A stretch of 40,506 nt of DNA, taken from positions 1 through 40,506 of the forward strand of contig JABDHA010000035.1 in the NCBI GenBank assembly GCA_013285705.1, given 5' to 3'. The notes under the pieces are model-generated. The model saw only the letters and a program-made list of their open reading frames with translations. It made no database searches and was not told the DNA's origin. A program made the position numbers and the translations under genes. This document shows, piece after piece, positions 15,278 to 23,801 of the stretch. Every line of letters begins with the position of its first letter. The stretch's first letter is position 1. This stretch comes from Acidobacteriota bacterium (lineage in GTDB: Bacteria > Acidobacteriota > Terriglobia > Terriglobales > Acidobacteriaceae).

Positions 15278-17245
15278 CTACTCGTCCTGCTCGCGCAGCT
15301 TGGCGAGCACGCCAAAGTCCTCAAGCGTGCTTGTATCGCCTTTGATCTCTCCGCCACTGGCCAGTTCCCGCAGCAGTCGACGCATGATCTTGCCCGAGCG
15401 CGTCTTCGGAAGCTGTTCCGTGAAGCGGATATCATCCGGTCGAGCCAGTGCACCGATCTCCTTCGCGACCCAGGCGCGCAACTCGTCCTTCAGCTCTTTC
15501 GATGGCTCATAGCCACTCTCGAGCGTCACAAACGCAGCGATCGCCTGCCCCTTCAAATCGTCAGGGCGCCCGACAACAGCGGCTTCGGCTACTTTGGAAT
15601 GCGCAACCAGCGCCGATTCCACTTCCATCGTGCCCAGGCGATGCCCGCTGACATTCAGGACATCGTCCACGCGTCCCATCAGCCAGAAGCAGCCATCTTC
15701 ATCCACGCGCGCGCCGTCGCCCGTGAAATACGAGCCGGGAATCTCCGACCAGTATGCCTTCACATAGCGTTCCGGATTATTGAAGATCGTCCGCGCCATC
15801 GATGGCCACGGTTTGCGGATGACAAGCAGTCCGCCATGTCCGGCGGGAACCGGCGTACCTTCTTTTGTAACCACCTCAGGCACAATTCCAAAGAACGGCT
15901 TTGTCGCCGAGCCCGGCTTGGTCGAAACCGCACCGGGAATCGGTGCAATCATGATCGCTCCCGTCTCCGTCTGCCACCATGTATCAACAATGGGGCAGCG
16001 CCCCTTGCCGACCTTCTCCCGATACCACATCCATGCTTCCGGATTGATCGGTTCGCCGACCGTTCCCAGCAGGCGCAGCGAATCGAGCTTATATTTTTCC
16101 AGATACTGATCGCCCCATTTGATGAAGGCACGGATCGCCGTCGGCGCGGTGTAGAAGATGGTGACCTTGTGCTCGTCGATGATCTTCCAGAAGCGGTCCA
16201 TCCCGGGAAAATTCGGAGCGCCCTCATACATCACCGTGGTCACGCCATTCTGCAGCACGCCATAGACCACATACGAGTGGCCGGTGACCCATCCGATATC
16301 CGCCGAGCACCAATACACATCGTCATCACGCAGATCGAAAATGTACTTGCTCGTCAGATAGGTCTGTACGGAATACCCTCCGGTCGTATGCACCAGCCCC
16401 TTCGGCTTCCCCGTCGTTCCCGAGGTGTAAAGAATGTACAACGGGTCTTCGGAGTCGAGTTCTTCCGCCGGACAATCAGGCGCGGCCTTCGCCGTCAGCT
16501 CATGCCACCAGTGATCGCGTCCCGCCTGCATGTTCACGGGCGTTCCAGACCGCTTGTAGACGACAACGTTCTTTACTGTCGAACATTGCGCCACGGCTTC
16601 GTCGACAGTGGCTTTGAGCTTCACTTCGCTGCCGCGCCGGTAAGACGTGTCCTGCGTCAGAATGGCAACGCACTCCGCATCATTCACGCGGTCGACAATC
16701 GCATGCGCCGCGAACCCTCCAAAGATCACCGAATGCACCGCACCGATGCGCGCGCAAGCGAGTACGGCAATCGCCAGCTCCGGCGTCATGCCCATGTAAA
16801 CGGCAACGCGGTCGCCTTTCTTGATGCCCAGGCTCTTGAGCGCGTTCGCAAAGCGCTGCACTTCCGCATGCAGGTCGCCGAAGGTCAGCTTGCGAATTTC
16901 TCCCGGCTCGCCCTCCCACAGAATGGCGACTTTATCGCGCTTGCTGCCCAGCGCATGCCGGTCGACGCAGTTGTAGCAGAGGTTCGTCTTGCCGCCCACA
17001 AACCACTTCACCCAGGGCTCATTCCACTCAAGCACCTTGTCCCAGGGCTTGAACCAGTGCAGCTCGCGCGCTGCCTCTGCCCAGAAGCTTTCAGGATCCT
17101 CCACGGACCGGCGATACATCTGCTCGTATTCTGCAAGACTCTTGATATGCGCCTTGGCAGCAAATTCGGCTGGCGGGGGGAAGACGCGATTTTCGCGCAA
17201 AGTGGAATCAAGGTTTGGATCAGTGCTGGCGGTCGTTGACTGCAT
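15278..17245 (-). CDS. acs: Acetyl-CoA synthetase (AMP-forming)
   Basis: Acs activates acetate to acetyl-CoA through acetyl-AMP. The start is placed at the ATG giving [15 protein letters not shown] (655 residues), which fits the family length of about 650. The frame is open 26 codons further to a GTG without a ribosome binding site. Family features include the N-terminal ACAS segment ([20 protein letters not shown]), [17 protein letters not shown], the phosphate loop [51 protein letters not shown] and the C-terminal [14 protein letters not shown]. That last segment carries the lysine that is acetylated in characterised Acs enzymes. The gene is monocistronic with a strong terminator. Confidence 0.97.
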   Translation of the reverse strand: MQSTTASTDPNLDSTLRENRVFPPPAEFAAKAHIKSLAEYEQMYRRSVEDPESFWAEAARELHWFKPWDKVLEWNEPWVKWFVGGKTNLCYNCVDRHALGSKRDKVAILWEGEPGEIRKLTFGDLHAEVQRFANALKSLGIKKGDRVAVYMGMTPELAIAVLACARIGAVHSVIFGGFAAHAIVDRVNDAECVAILTQDTSYRRGSEVKLKATVDEAVAQCSTVKNVVVYKRSGTPVNMQAGRDHWWHELTAKAAPDCPAEELDSEDPLYILYTSGTTGKPKGLVHTTGGYSVQTYLTSKYIFDLRDDDVYWCSADIGWVTGHSYVVYGVLQNGVTTVMYEGAPNFPGMDRFWKIIDEHKVTIFYTAPTAIRAFIKWGDQYLEKYKLDSLRLLGTVGEPINPEAWMWYREKVGKGRCPIVDTWWQTETGAIMIAPIPGAVSTKPGSATKPFFGIVPEVVTKEGTPVPAGHGGLLVIRKPWPSMARTIFNNPERYVKAYWSEIPGSYFTGDGARVDEDGCFWLMGRVDDVLNVSGHRLGTMEVESALVAHSKVAEAAVVGRPDDLKGQAIAAFVTLESGYEPSKELKDELRAWVAKEIGALARPDDIRFTEQLPKTRSGKIMRRLLRELASGGEIKGDTSTLEDFGVLAKLREQDE

Positions 17246-17360
17246 GCGTACGGCTGTACCTCTTTTTTCCCTGGATAGAAGATTTAGAGAACGAAGAATC
17301 CTGATCTCTTTACCCGTAACCACGTTAAAGGTTGAGTGATGTGACAGGCAAGAGGAATCC

Positions 17361-17378
17361 TGTCTATACAGGTAGACA
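17361..17378. promoter_or_regulatory. Inverted repeat upstream of acs
   Basis: TGTCTA and TAGACA are perfect 6-base arms around TACAGG, about 115 bases before the acs start. A second small dyad (AACAG, TATG, CTGTT; 17387-17400) follows. Either could be a regulator site for acs, but there is no other evidence. Confidence 0.3.
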
Positions 17379-17451
17379 CGATCTTCAACAGTATGCTGTT
17401 CGCGTATTGCGGCGGAGATTCATGGCGGAATGAGGCGTTGTTCACCATTCG

Positions 17452-18021
17452 CTAGCGGAAGCGATACGCAGCGCCGAAGCTATAGGAATGCGGGCCGAGC
17501 AAGTGCGGTGAAAAGGTCCAGACCTGCTGCTCCCACTCCAATGGGCGAATGCTCACCCTGTGAGTCAGGCGAATATCGATGCCTGCGCCCACCGCGCCCA
17601 TAAAATGCACTCCATTTTGTCCTGGCGCCGCCGTAGCAGGCGGGATGGCCTTCGAATCAAAATCACCCAGGCCGCCGCCGACCTTGACGAAAGGACGAAA
17701 CCGGTTGACCCGGTAAATGAATCGGCCGGACACCAGATAGCTGTCCTCTTTGTGATAGCCATCTGCCCTGTCGAGCAACGTCCGCCATGTGCCTTCCACG
17801 CCGAACCCATAATGGTGCCTGACCATATCGTTGTATCCGCCATACACGCTGAGACCGTTCATATAGACAGTCGGATAGGACCAATAATCAGGGTTCAATC
17901 TGGAATACTCAGCCCCCGCATACCATTCGTGCGCAGGTCCCTGCGCCGATCCCACAACCTGGCTATCAAGCGGCGCCGATGCACATAGGCCAACAATAAC
18001 GAGCAGGAGGTTCTTCAGCAT
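17452..18021 (-). CDS. Outer-membrane beta-barrel protein
   Basis: The start is the ATG giving MLKNLLLVIVGLCASAPLDSQ, a signal peptide, with GGACGA upstream; the frame continues 29 codons further without signal-like features. The mature protein of about 170 residues shows alternating strands rich in aromatics and glycine (WYAGAEYSRLNPDYW, YGFGVEGTWRTLL, RPFVKVGGGLGDF, VGAGIDIRLTHRVSIRPLEWEQQVW) and ends in an aromatic beta strand (SFGAAYRFR), as in OmpA/OmpW-like small barrels. EYSRLNPDYW and the later strands resemble the two paralogous barrel proteins at 22.8 and 23.8 kb, so they may be one family. The function is unknown. Confidence 0.8.
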   Translation of the reverse strand: MLKNLLLVIVGLCASAPLDSQVVGSAQGPAHEWYAGAEYSRLNPDYWSYPTVYMNGLSVYGGYNDMVRHHYGFGVEGTWRTLLDRADGYHKEDSYLVSGRFIYRVNRFRPFVKVGGGLGDFDSKAIPPATAAPGQNGVHFMGAVGAGIDIRLTHRVSIRPLEWEQQVWTFSPHLLGPHSYSFGAAYRFR

Positions 18022-18221
18022 GCAGAGTCGTCCTGTTCTTGTGTCAAAAGACAAATTTTGATTTTTTACAAGAAATGAATCTGGACCGTGGGGGTAAGGT
18101 TCCCTCATTTTACGTTAGGTTGATTACAGGGCCAACAAAATTGGCTTTGGCGGCCGTCGGCCAGGCGAAGCTCCACATTCTCCGCAGCAGCGAAAACTAG
18201 ATGAATATCGGTGTACCAGCC

Positions 18222-19199
18222 TCAGCCGGTCACCCTGTATCGCAGCTGATGCCATTTCCAAGCGCTCGAAACAATATCGTCCAGCTTATCGAACTCGCGC
18301 TTCCAGCCGAGCTCGCGCTCAATCTTTTCCGAACTCGCGATCAACACAGCCGGGTCGCCTGGACGCCGCTCCGCTTCTTCCACCGGAATCGGGTGCCCGG
18401 TTACGCGGCGCGCCGACTCGATCACCTCGCGAATGGTGAAGCCGTGCCCATTGCCGATGTTGTAGATCAGCCGGTCGCGATCATTGAGCGCTTCAAAGGC
18501 GAGCAGGTGCGCGTGCGCCAGATCCTGTACATGCACATAGTCGCGGATGCAGGTGCCATCCGGTGTCGGATAGTCCTGCCCGAAGATCTTGATGCTCTTG
18601 CGCTTTCCCAGAGCCACATCCAGAATCAGCGGAATCAGGTGAGACTCCGGCTCATGCGCCTCGCCCCGACCTTCTATGGCTCCAGCCACGTTGAAGTAAC
18701 GCAGGCTGGCATAGCGGAACCCATGGACCCGGTTCAGCCAGGTAAGCATTTGCTCCACCAGCAGCTTTGACTCTCCATAGGTGTTCGTCGGCCGTAAGGG
18801 CGCATCTTCCCGGATCGGCGTCGATTCCGGCTCGCCATACACGGCGGCAGTAGAAGAAAAGACCAGCCGGTTGACTCCCGTCGCCAGCATCGCCTCGAAC
18901 AAAGTCAGTGTCGAAGCGGAATTATTGCGAAAATAGAGCTCGGGCTTCTTCATGCTCTCGCCAGCCTCAATCAGAGCGGCAAAGTGCATCACTCCATCGA
19001 ATTTTCGTGAGGCCAAAATCTGTTCCAATCTGGAACGGTCGGCCAGATCGCCTTCTATGAACTCCGCCTTCGCCGGTACCATCGACCGGTGCCCATGGCA
19101 AAGATTGTCGTAAATGGTGACGTCATGGCCCTTCTGGAGCAGCAGCTCCGCCACCGTTCCCCCCACATAGCCCGCTCCGCCGGTTACCAGAATCCTCAA
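18222..19199 (-). CDS. galE: UDP-glucose 4-epimerase
   Basis: GalE interconverts UDP-glucose and UDP-galactose with bound NAD+, supplying galactose for cell-surface polysaccharides. The 325-residue product begins MRILVTGGAGYVGGTVAELL (GxxGxxG), followed by YDNLCHGHRSMVP, MHFAALIEAGESM, VFSSTAAVYGEPE with the catalytic Ser/Thr region, and NTYGESKLLVEQML with the Tyr-x3-Lys pair. GTCIRDYVHVQDLAHAHLLA and NIGNGHGFTIREVI are also typical. The length is that of bacterial GalE. It is a single gene, divergent from the tonB-family gene across a 466-base gap. Other sugar nucleotide epimerases of the same SDR branch cannot be excluded from sequence alone, but GalE is the best match. Confidence 0.9.
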   Translation of the reverse strand: MRILVTGGAGYVGGTVAELLLQKGHDVTIYDNLCHGHRSMVPAKAEFIEGDLADRSRLEQILASRKFDGVMHFAALIEAGESMKKPELYFRNNSASTLTLFEAMLATGVNRLVFSSTAAVYGEPESTPIREDAPLRPTNTYGESKLLVEQMLTWLNRVHGFRYASLRYFNVAGAIEGRGEAHEPESHLIPLILDVALGKRKSIKIFGQDYPTPDGTCIRDYVHVQDLAHAHLLAFEALNDRDRLIYNIGNGHGFTIREVIESARRVTGHPIPVEEAERRPGDPAVLIASSEKIERELGWKREFDKLDDIVSSAWKWHQLRYRVTG

Positions 19200-19665
19200 A
19201 AATGCCTCCTCGTATCGTTATGAATTATAGCTAGTTCCCGCACAGGAAGCAGGCAACCGAAAACCCTGTTTTGTTCGTCGAATATCATGTCTACAAGGGT
19301 GTATCGCCAAAAAAAATTACACAGGCGTAATCCCTTTCTGCGGTAATAGTTACGTGGTTTTGGCAAATTTAGCGATTATGTAGGTGGTTACCCGAGACGT
19401 TACTTTTGTAATATATAAGGAGCGCGGCGACAGAACCTTAACGGCTTCTGTCCGGCTCCGGTGCGGTATCGTACGGTAGCTCATCACTCCACGTATTTTG
19501 GAAGCCATCTTGCTAGCCTTACACTTAATAGGTCGAGAGGAATGGTGTCTTTAACGCACGAACGACCTGGATTGAAACACTGACTAGATAGAAAGAGACG
19601 GCAACAGACACCTCACGTCCCCGTCTATCTGAATTAGAGACGCACTGAAATCGAATTGAATAGCT
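19200..19665. other. Long divergent intergenic region between galE and the tonB-family gene
   Basis: These 466 bases hold no gene. There is an AT-rich part (about 19260-19415) that probably contains promoters, including TAATATATAAGG just before a strong hairpin (19419-19459). The remaining 200 bases would be an untranslated leader if transcription starts there. No known riboswitch was recognised. Confidence 0.5.
19419..19459 (+). promoter_or_regulatory. Two-helix hairpin at the presumed 5' end of the tonB-family leader
   Basis: Inner arms GACAGAA (19429-19435) and TTCTGTC (19446-19452) and outer arms GGAGC (19419-19423) and GCTCC (19455-19459) form a stem with an internal loop. It directly follows an AT-rich TAATATATAAGG that could be a -10 element. 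No T-run follows, so it is not an obvious terminator. Confidence 0.45.
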
Positions 19666-20745
19666 ATGGCGAGTAACGATAAAGATCTGCTAAATCACGC
19701 AAACCTCGGTCTTCTTCCAGAGCCGCAGGGTCGTTTTGGTTCCTTTGGAGTGAGCACGGTCGTCAACCTGGTGGCCGGCGGAATTCTGATCCTGATCACG
19801 ATGTCGCAGGTACATCAGGAAAAAATGCGCCACATGCAGACGACCGAGTTGGTCTTCCCCGTGGAGCAGCCCAAGCCCTATGTTCCTCCCGTACCCAAGG
19901 TCAAGTTCATTCCTCCACCACCCAAGGTTGAGCAGCCTCCCAAGATCACCATACCGAAGCCGCAACCCGAGCCGCCCAAACCCGTACCGGTGAAAATTCC
20001 TACGCCTGAGGTCGCTCCGGTCATTGCTGCACCACCCAAGGCTGTAGCTCCTCCTCCGCAGCCCAAGGTAGGACTCTTCAAAAGCGCTACTCCGACGCAG
20101 GTCGCCAATAATAATGCAGCTCCCAGCCTGAAGGTGGGAGGATTCGGTGATCCGGTTGGCGTCACTCCTAACCCGAATGCCACCAAACCCGCCAATGTTG
20201 CGTCAGTGGGAGCCTTTAACGCCGCACCTGGCGTGGGTCAAGGCGCTGGCGCTGCCCGGCAGGGCTCGGTAAAGGGCACCTCTTTCGGCTCCGGGGTCGC
20301 CAACGGCGTGCCGGGCGGAAAAGACCGCGGAACCGTCGCCTCCGCCGGATTCAGCAATGGCGTGGTTGGCGGTACCGGAGCCCCTGGTAGTCATGGCACG
20401 GTCGCGTCGGGCGGATTCGGCACTCCCGCCAGCAGTGGCGCAGGCGGCGCTCACGTTGCGAAAGTCGAGGAGCCAGCGTCCACCCCGATTGTCGTCGTAG
20501 CGAAACCGCTCCCGCAATACACCTCGGAAGCGAAGCAGCTGAAAATCGAAGGCGATGTCACGCTTGAAGTTCGCTTCACCGCGTCAGGGCAGGTGCAAGT
20601 CCTGCGTATCGTGAACGGTTTAGGCCATGGACTCGACGAACAGGCGAGGTTGGCCGCCGAGCGCATCCGTTTTAAACCAGCAACCAAAAACGGTACGCCT
20701 GTTGATCAGGTGAGCGTCATTCGCATCAGCTTCCAATTGGCTTGA
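19666..20745 (+). CDS. TonB-family energy transducer protein
   Basis: TonB-type proteins link the inner-membrane proton-driven ExbBD motor to outer-membrane receptors. This 359-residue protein has a short N-terminus, one hydrophobic helix (about 28-47, VSTVVNLVAGGILILITM), and a proline/lysine-rich periplasmic stretch (about 67-150, many PPKP-type repeats). A Gly/Ala-rich region (about 155-265) holds imperfect repeats around GTVASAGF and GTVASGGF, and a C-terminal TonB domain follows (about 275-359, PLPQYTSEAKQLKIEGDVTLEV ... GLDEQARLAAERIRFKPAT). The conserved GxVxLxVxxxxxGxV and A..A...W/RFxPA pattern is clear. No exbB or exbD is nearby, so the motor must be elsewhere. It is followed 78 bases later by the M48-like gene, which may be cotranscribed. 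Confidence 0.9.
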   Translation: MASNDKDLLNHANLGLLPEPQGRFGSFGVSTVVNLVAGGILILITMSQVHQEKMRHMQTTELVFPVEQPKPYVPPVPKVKFIPPPPKVEQPPKITIPKPQPEPPKPVPVKIPTPEVAPVIAAPPKAVAPPPQPKVGLFKSATPTQVANNNAAPSLKVGGFGDPVGVTPNPNATKPANVASVGAFNAAPGVGQGAGAARQGSVKGTSFGSGVANGVPGGKDRGTVASAGFSNGVVGGTGAPGSHGTVASGGFGTPASSGAGGAHVAKVEEPASTPIVVVAKPLPQYTSEAKQLKIEGDVTLEVRFTASGQVQVLRIVNGLGHGLDEQARLAAERIRFKPATKNGTPVDQVSVIRISFQLA

Positions 20746-20823
20746 GTATAGTTTTGAGGCAGGGTTTTGCTGGATGTGGCAGTGCGTAAACAAAATTAAG
20801 GAAGAAAAATCAGGAGTCAGGAA

Positions 20824-22668
20824 ATGTCTTTTCGCAAGTTGTGGATGACCGGTGTGACGGTCTCTTTGGCGGTGCTCACAGTGCAGGCAAAAACGCCAAA
20901 ATATGCGCCTCCGGTTCCTCTTACTCCGGAGCAGTCCGCCCTTATCCAGAAGGCAGTGGCTCAGGAAAAGGTAACCGTCAAAGCCATTCAGGAACATACG
21001 CCCGTCGTTCAGACCTACATCCAGAACATGCGGCCCGACCCCAAGCTCTTTTCGGTGCCTGAGTCGGATCAATACCTGCTCGGCCGCGTCGATTTCGGCA
21101 AGACATTCAGTAACAAGGGCTATGAAACGAAGTCGACCTCGCATGGCTTCTTCAAAGGCTCCTTCAAGTACATGAGCGGCCTGACCAAGGCCTTCAATCT
21201 CAGCTACTCCCCGACCGGCTTCATGGACATGATGTTCCTCGATCCGGTCAGCTTCGATCAGCAGCACTACGACTTCATCTATGTGCGGCGTGAATTTCTC
21301 GGCACCATCCGCACCCTGGTGTTTGACGTTCACCCGAAGCCGAAAACCGGAGCGGGACGCTTCTTCGGCCGTATCTGGGTGGAAGACCAGAATGGCAACA
21401 TCGTGCGCTTCAACGGCACCTACACCAGCAATCCGAACGACGAAGTCACCCGCTATTACCACTTCGACAGCTGGCGCCTGAACATGCAGCCCGATATCTG
21501 GCTCCCGGCAGCGATTTATGCCGAGGAATCGAAGGGTGGCACAGGGAAGAAGGGCGAGGGTTTCCGCGCGCAATCCCATTTCTGGGGCTATTCGCTCAAG
21601 CTTCCAACACGTGAATCGGATGCCGAATCGATCACGGTCGAGAACGCTCAGGACCAGAGTGAAAACTCGCAGGACGTGGGTCCCTTGGCCGCCAGGCGGC
21701 AGTGGGTCTCCCAGGCCGAGCAGAACGTGCTCGACCGCCTGGTACAAGCCGGACTGCTCGCGCCTCCAAGCGACTTTGACAAGGTGCTCGAAACCGTCAC
21801 CAACAACGTCATTATCGGCAACAAGCTCCAACTTCCAGCCGACATCCACTGCCGCGTCATGCTGACTTCTCCGCTTGAATCGCTGGCGATCGGCAACACC
21901 ATCCTGCTCAGCAAGGGCCTCGTCGACGTGCTGCCCACCGAAGAAGACCTGGCCGCGGTGCTAAGCTTCCAGCTCGCGCACATCGTGCTCGGGCATCACA
22001 TCGACACACGCTATGCCTTCAACGATCGCCTGCTCTTCCCCGACGAAGCGACGCTCGAGCGCATCAACATGAACCACACGCCAGCGGACAATGAAGCCGC
22101 CGCCAAGCGTGCCATGGATCTCTTCAACGGCTCCATCTATCACGACAAAGTGGCCAGCGTCAGCCTCTTCTACCAGCAATTGAATGTGCGCAGCAAACAG
22201 CTAACCGCGTTGCTGACCCCGCGCCTGGGCGATTCTCTGGTGAAAGCCGATGGCACTCCGTGGATGGCCGGCTTCCTCAACCAGGGACCGAAGCTGAACA
22301 TGGAAGACACCACACAGATCGCTGCACTGCCGTTGGGCAGCCATCTTAAATCGGATCCATGGGATGACAGGGTCTACGCCCTCAACCTGAAGGCGGAGCC
22401 CATCCTGAATCCGGGCGACAAGATGCCGTTCGAATTGACTCCGGTCTACTTCCGCCTGCAGCGCTATCAGGCCGCAGCCATCGCTCCCGCGTCAGCCAAT
22501 GCGCCAATTCCGCAGCAGACACAGCCAGCTGCAGCTGCCGATGGAACCGCCACGCCCAACGGGACGACCGCTCCACCTCAGGCTCCTGATCAGACCCAGC
22601 CGCAGGCTCCAGCTACCGATGGAACGGCTGCTCAGCCTCAGGCACAGCCACCACAAACTCCGCAGTAG
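20824..22668 (+). CDS. Secreted M48-like peptidase homologue with degenerate zinc site
   Basis: The 614-residue protein has a signal peptide (about 1-22). A beta-rich N-terminal part (about 80-260) recalls lipoprotein-sorting/LolA-type domains but is not assigned. An M48 metallopeptidase-like region follows (about 290-460), then a Pro/Gln/Ala-rich tail (about 485-614) with repeats of the PATDGTA kind. In active M48 enzymes the motif is HExxH within LAAVLAHEIAH; here it reads LAAVLSFQLAHIVLGHH (376-392). The first zinc histidine is F382 and the catalytic glutamate Q383; H386 and a later Glu (E424) remain. It is therefore probably not a protease, and a scaffold or binding role is inferred. It follows the TonB-family gene by 78 bases. 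Confidence 0.8.
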   Translation: MSFRKLWMTGVTVSLAVLTVQAKTPKYAPPVPLTPEQSALIQKAVAQEKVTVKAIQEHTPVVQTYIQNMRPDPKLFSVPESDQYLLGRVDFGKTFSNKGYETKSTSHGFFKGSFKYMSGLTKAFNLSYSPTGFMDMMFLDPVSFDQQHYDFIYVRREFLGTIRTLVFDVHPKPKTGAGRFFGRIWVEDQNGNIVRFNGTYTSNPNDEVTRYYHFDSWRLNMQPDIWLPAAIYAEESKGGTGKKGEGFRAQSHFWGYSLKLPTRESDAESITVENAQDQSENSQDVGPLAARRQWVSQAEQNVLDRLVQAGLLAPPSDFDKVLETVTNNVIIGNKLQLPADIHCRVMLTSPLESLAIGNTILLSKGLVDVLPTEEDLAAVLSFQLAHIVLGHHIDTRYAFNDRLLFPDEATLERINMNHTPADNEAAAKRAMDLFNGSIYHDKVASVSLFYQQLNVRSKQLTALLTPRLGDSLVKADGTPWMAGFLNQGPKLNMEDTTQIAALPLGSHLKSDPWDDRVYALNLKAEPILNPGDKMPFELTPVYFRLQRYQAAAIAPASANAPIPQQTQPAAAADGTATPNGTTAPPQAPDQTQPQAPATDGTAAQPQAQPPQTPQ

Positions 22669-22769
22669 GGGCCAAACGGCCCCGCTGTTTTTCCGGCAAG
22701 CTCACATCAATCAAGTGTGACTGCATTCTTAGTGTTTTATTTTGGCAGATCAATCTTTGGAGATCGCAA

Positions 22770-23330
22770 GTGATTAAAAAACTGATAGTTATCGCTCTCC
22801 TGCTCTCCCCCGTATCAGTTTTTGCTCAGGTGGCCTCGGCCACACGTGGCGGCGGGTTGGGGTTGTCGGTAGGCGTGGAATATTCAAACTTCAGGCCGGA
22901 CTGGGGACCAACCCGCCTGCAAGGCATCACTGTATTTGCTGATGCCGACCACCTCTTTCTGGAAAAACTTGGTGTCGAGGGAGAGGCGCGCTGGCTCGAC
23001 TTCAACAAGCCCCAGAACGAAACAGAGGATCACTATCTGGTCGGGCCGCGTTACCGGCTCCTGCGTTATCACGGCCTGTCTGTCTACGGAAAATTCCTCC
23101 TCGGCGGCGGATTTATTACTTACCCGGGAGGTATCGGCAGCGGCAGCTATTTTGCTTACGCTCCCGGAGCCTCTGTGCAGTACCGACTGAACCATCGCTG
23201 GAGTGTCCGGGGCGACTACGAATACCAGTTCTGGCCTTCCGCGCCTGGAATCGTCTTCACCTTTCCGCGACCGAGCAATGGCTTAACCCCAAGCGGCTTC
23301 AGCGGCGGTGTTTCCTATCGCATTTTTTAA
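22770..23330 (+). CDS. Outer-membrane beta-barrel protein, tandem paralogue A
   Basis: The 186-residue protein starts at GTG with GGAG seven bases upstream; the leader TTTGGAGATCGCAA is nearly identical to that of the next paralogue. It has a signal peptide ending in SVFAQ and a mature part of repeated amphipathic strands (VGVEYSNFRPDWG, LGVEGEARWLDF, YLVGPRYRLLRYHG, YGKFLLGGGF, VRGDYEYQFWPS). The last strand, GGVSYRIF, ends in phenylalanine, the typical outer-membrane insertion signal. It resembles small OmpA/OmpW-like barrels of about eight strands. It is separated by about 100 bases from the M48-like gene and followed by a strong terminator. The function is unknown. Confidence 0.85.
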   Translation: MIKKLIVIALLLSPVSVFAQVASATRGGGLGLSVGVEYSNFRPDWGPTRLQGITVFADADHLFLEKLGVEGEARWLDFNKPQNETEDHYLVGPRYRLLRYHGLSVYGKFLLGGGFITYPGGIGSGSYFAYAPGASVQYRLNHRWSVRGDYEYQFWPSAPGIVFTFPRPSNGLTPSGFSGGVSYRIF

Positions 23331-23801
23331 AGATTTCACTTCCATTACTTCCAAAGCCCCGGAATTTCCCTCCGGGGCTTTGTTTTTTGTCTAAACAGGC
23401 TAAAAGTCTGAGCTTTAGCTCATCCCCAAATGCTCGGTCAGGGATTCCGGCTCTGAGCTCGCCGCCTTCCAACAGCTAAGTCTCAATATTTCTGCTGTTT
23501 AGATCTCTTCCTTCGTTGCGCCAGACCGTCCTTGGCTTTGCCTCGAAAACAGTCCATCTCCGATTCATCCTAAAAGATATGGCTGCCGACACTTACCTCG
23601 AGAAATGGGGTTCGTCTTTTACAAGGTGAAGTGTATCTTGTTTGTCCAAAGCATCATGGATACACGGGAATGCCGCATATCGAGGCGTAATTTGGCATCT
23701 CACTCAAAACAGGCTTGCTCCAAGTGGCTGAAAACGCATCAAAAAATGTACCTGAACTCTGAAGTCTTGTTCCTTGGCCGATATTTTTTGGAGATCGCAA
23801 C
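23331..23801. other. Intergenic region between the two barrel paralogues
   Basis: These 471 bases hold the terminator of paralogue A (23353-23389), a TGAGCTTTAGCTCA palindrome (23409-23422) that looks like a degenerate cousin of the GGGCTTTAGCCC repeats in the leu-ilv region, and about 370 bases without a recognisable gene. The promoter for paralogue B must lie here but could not be pinned down. Confidence 0.5.
23353..23389 (+). terminator. Intrinsic terminator after barrel paralogue A
   Basis: Perfect 11-base arms (AAAGCCCCGGA, 23353-23363; TCCGGGGCTTT, 23371-23381) around a 7-base loop are followed by GTTTTTTG. It lies 22 bases after the stop codon. Confidence 0.93.

Noticed and set aside
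15599-17239. Long open frame on the plus strand opposite acs (546 codons)
   Set aside because: Antisense shadow of a conserved acetyl-CoA synthetase gene; Arg/His-rich with no domain.
19200-19665. Cyclic-di-GMP or other known riboswitch in the tonB-family leader
   Set aside because: The only clear structure is a simple two-helix hairpin; known conserved core sequences were not seen.
20620-21849. Long open frame on the minus strand opposite the tonB-family gene end and the M48-like gene
   Set aside because: It crosses two well-supported plus-strand genes and has no signal peptide or motif.
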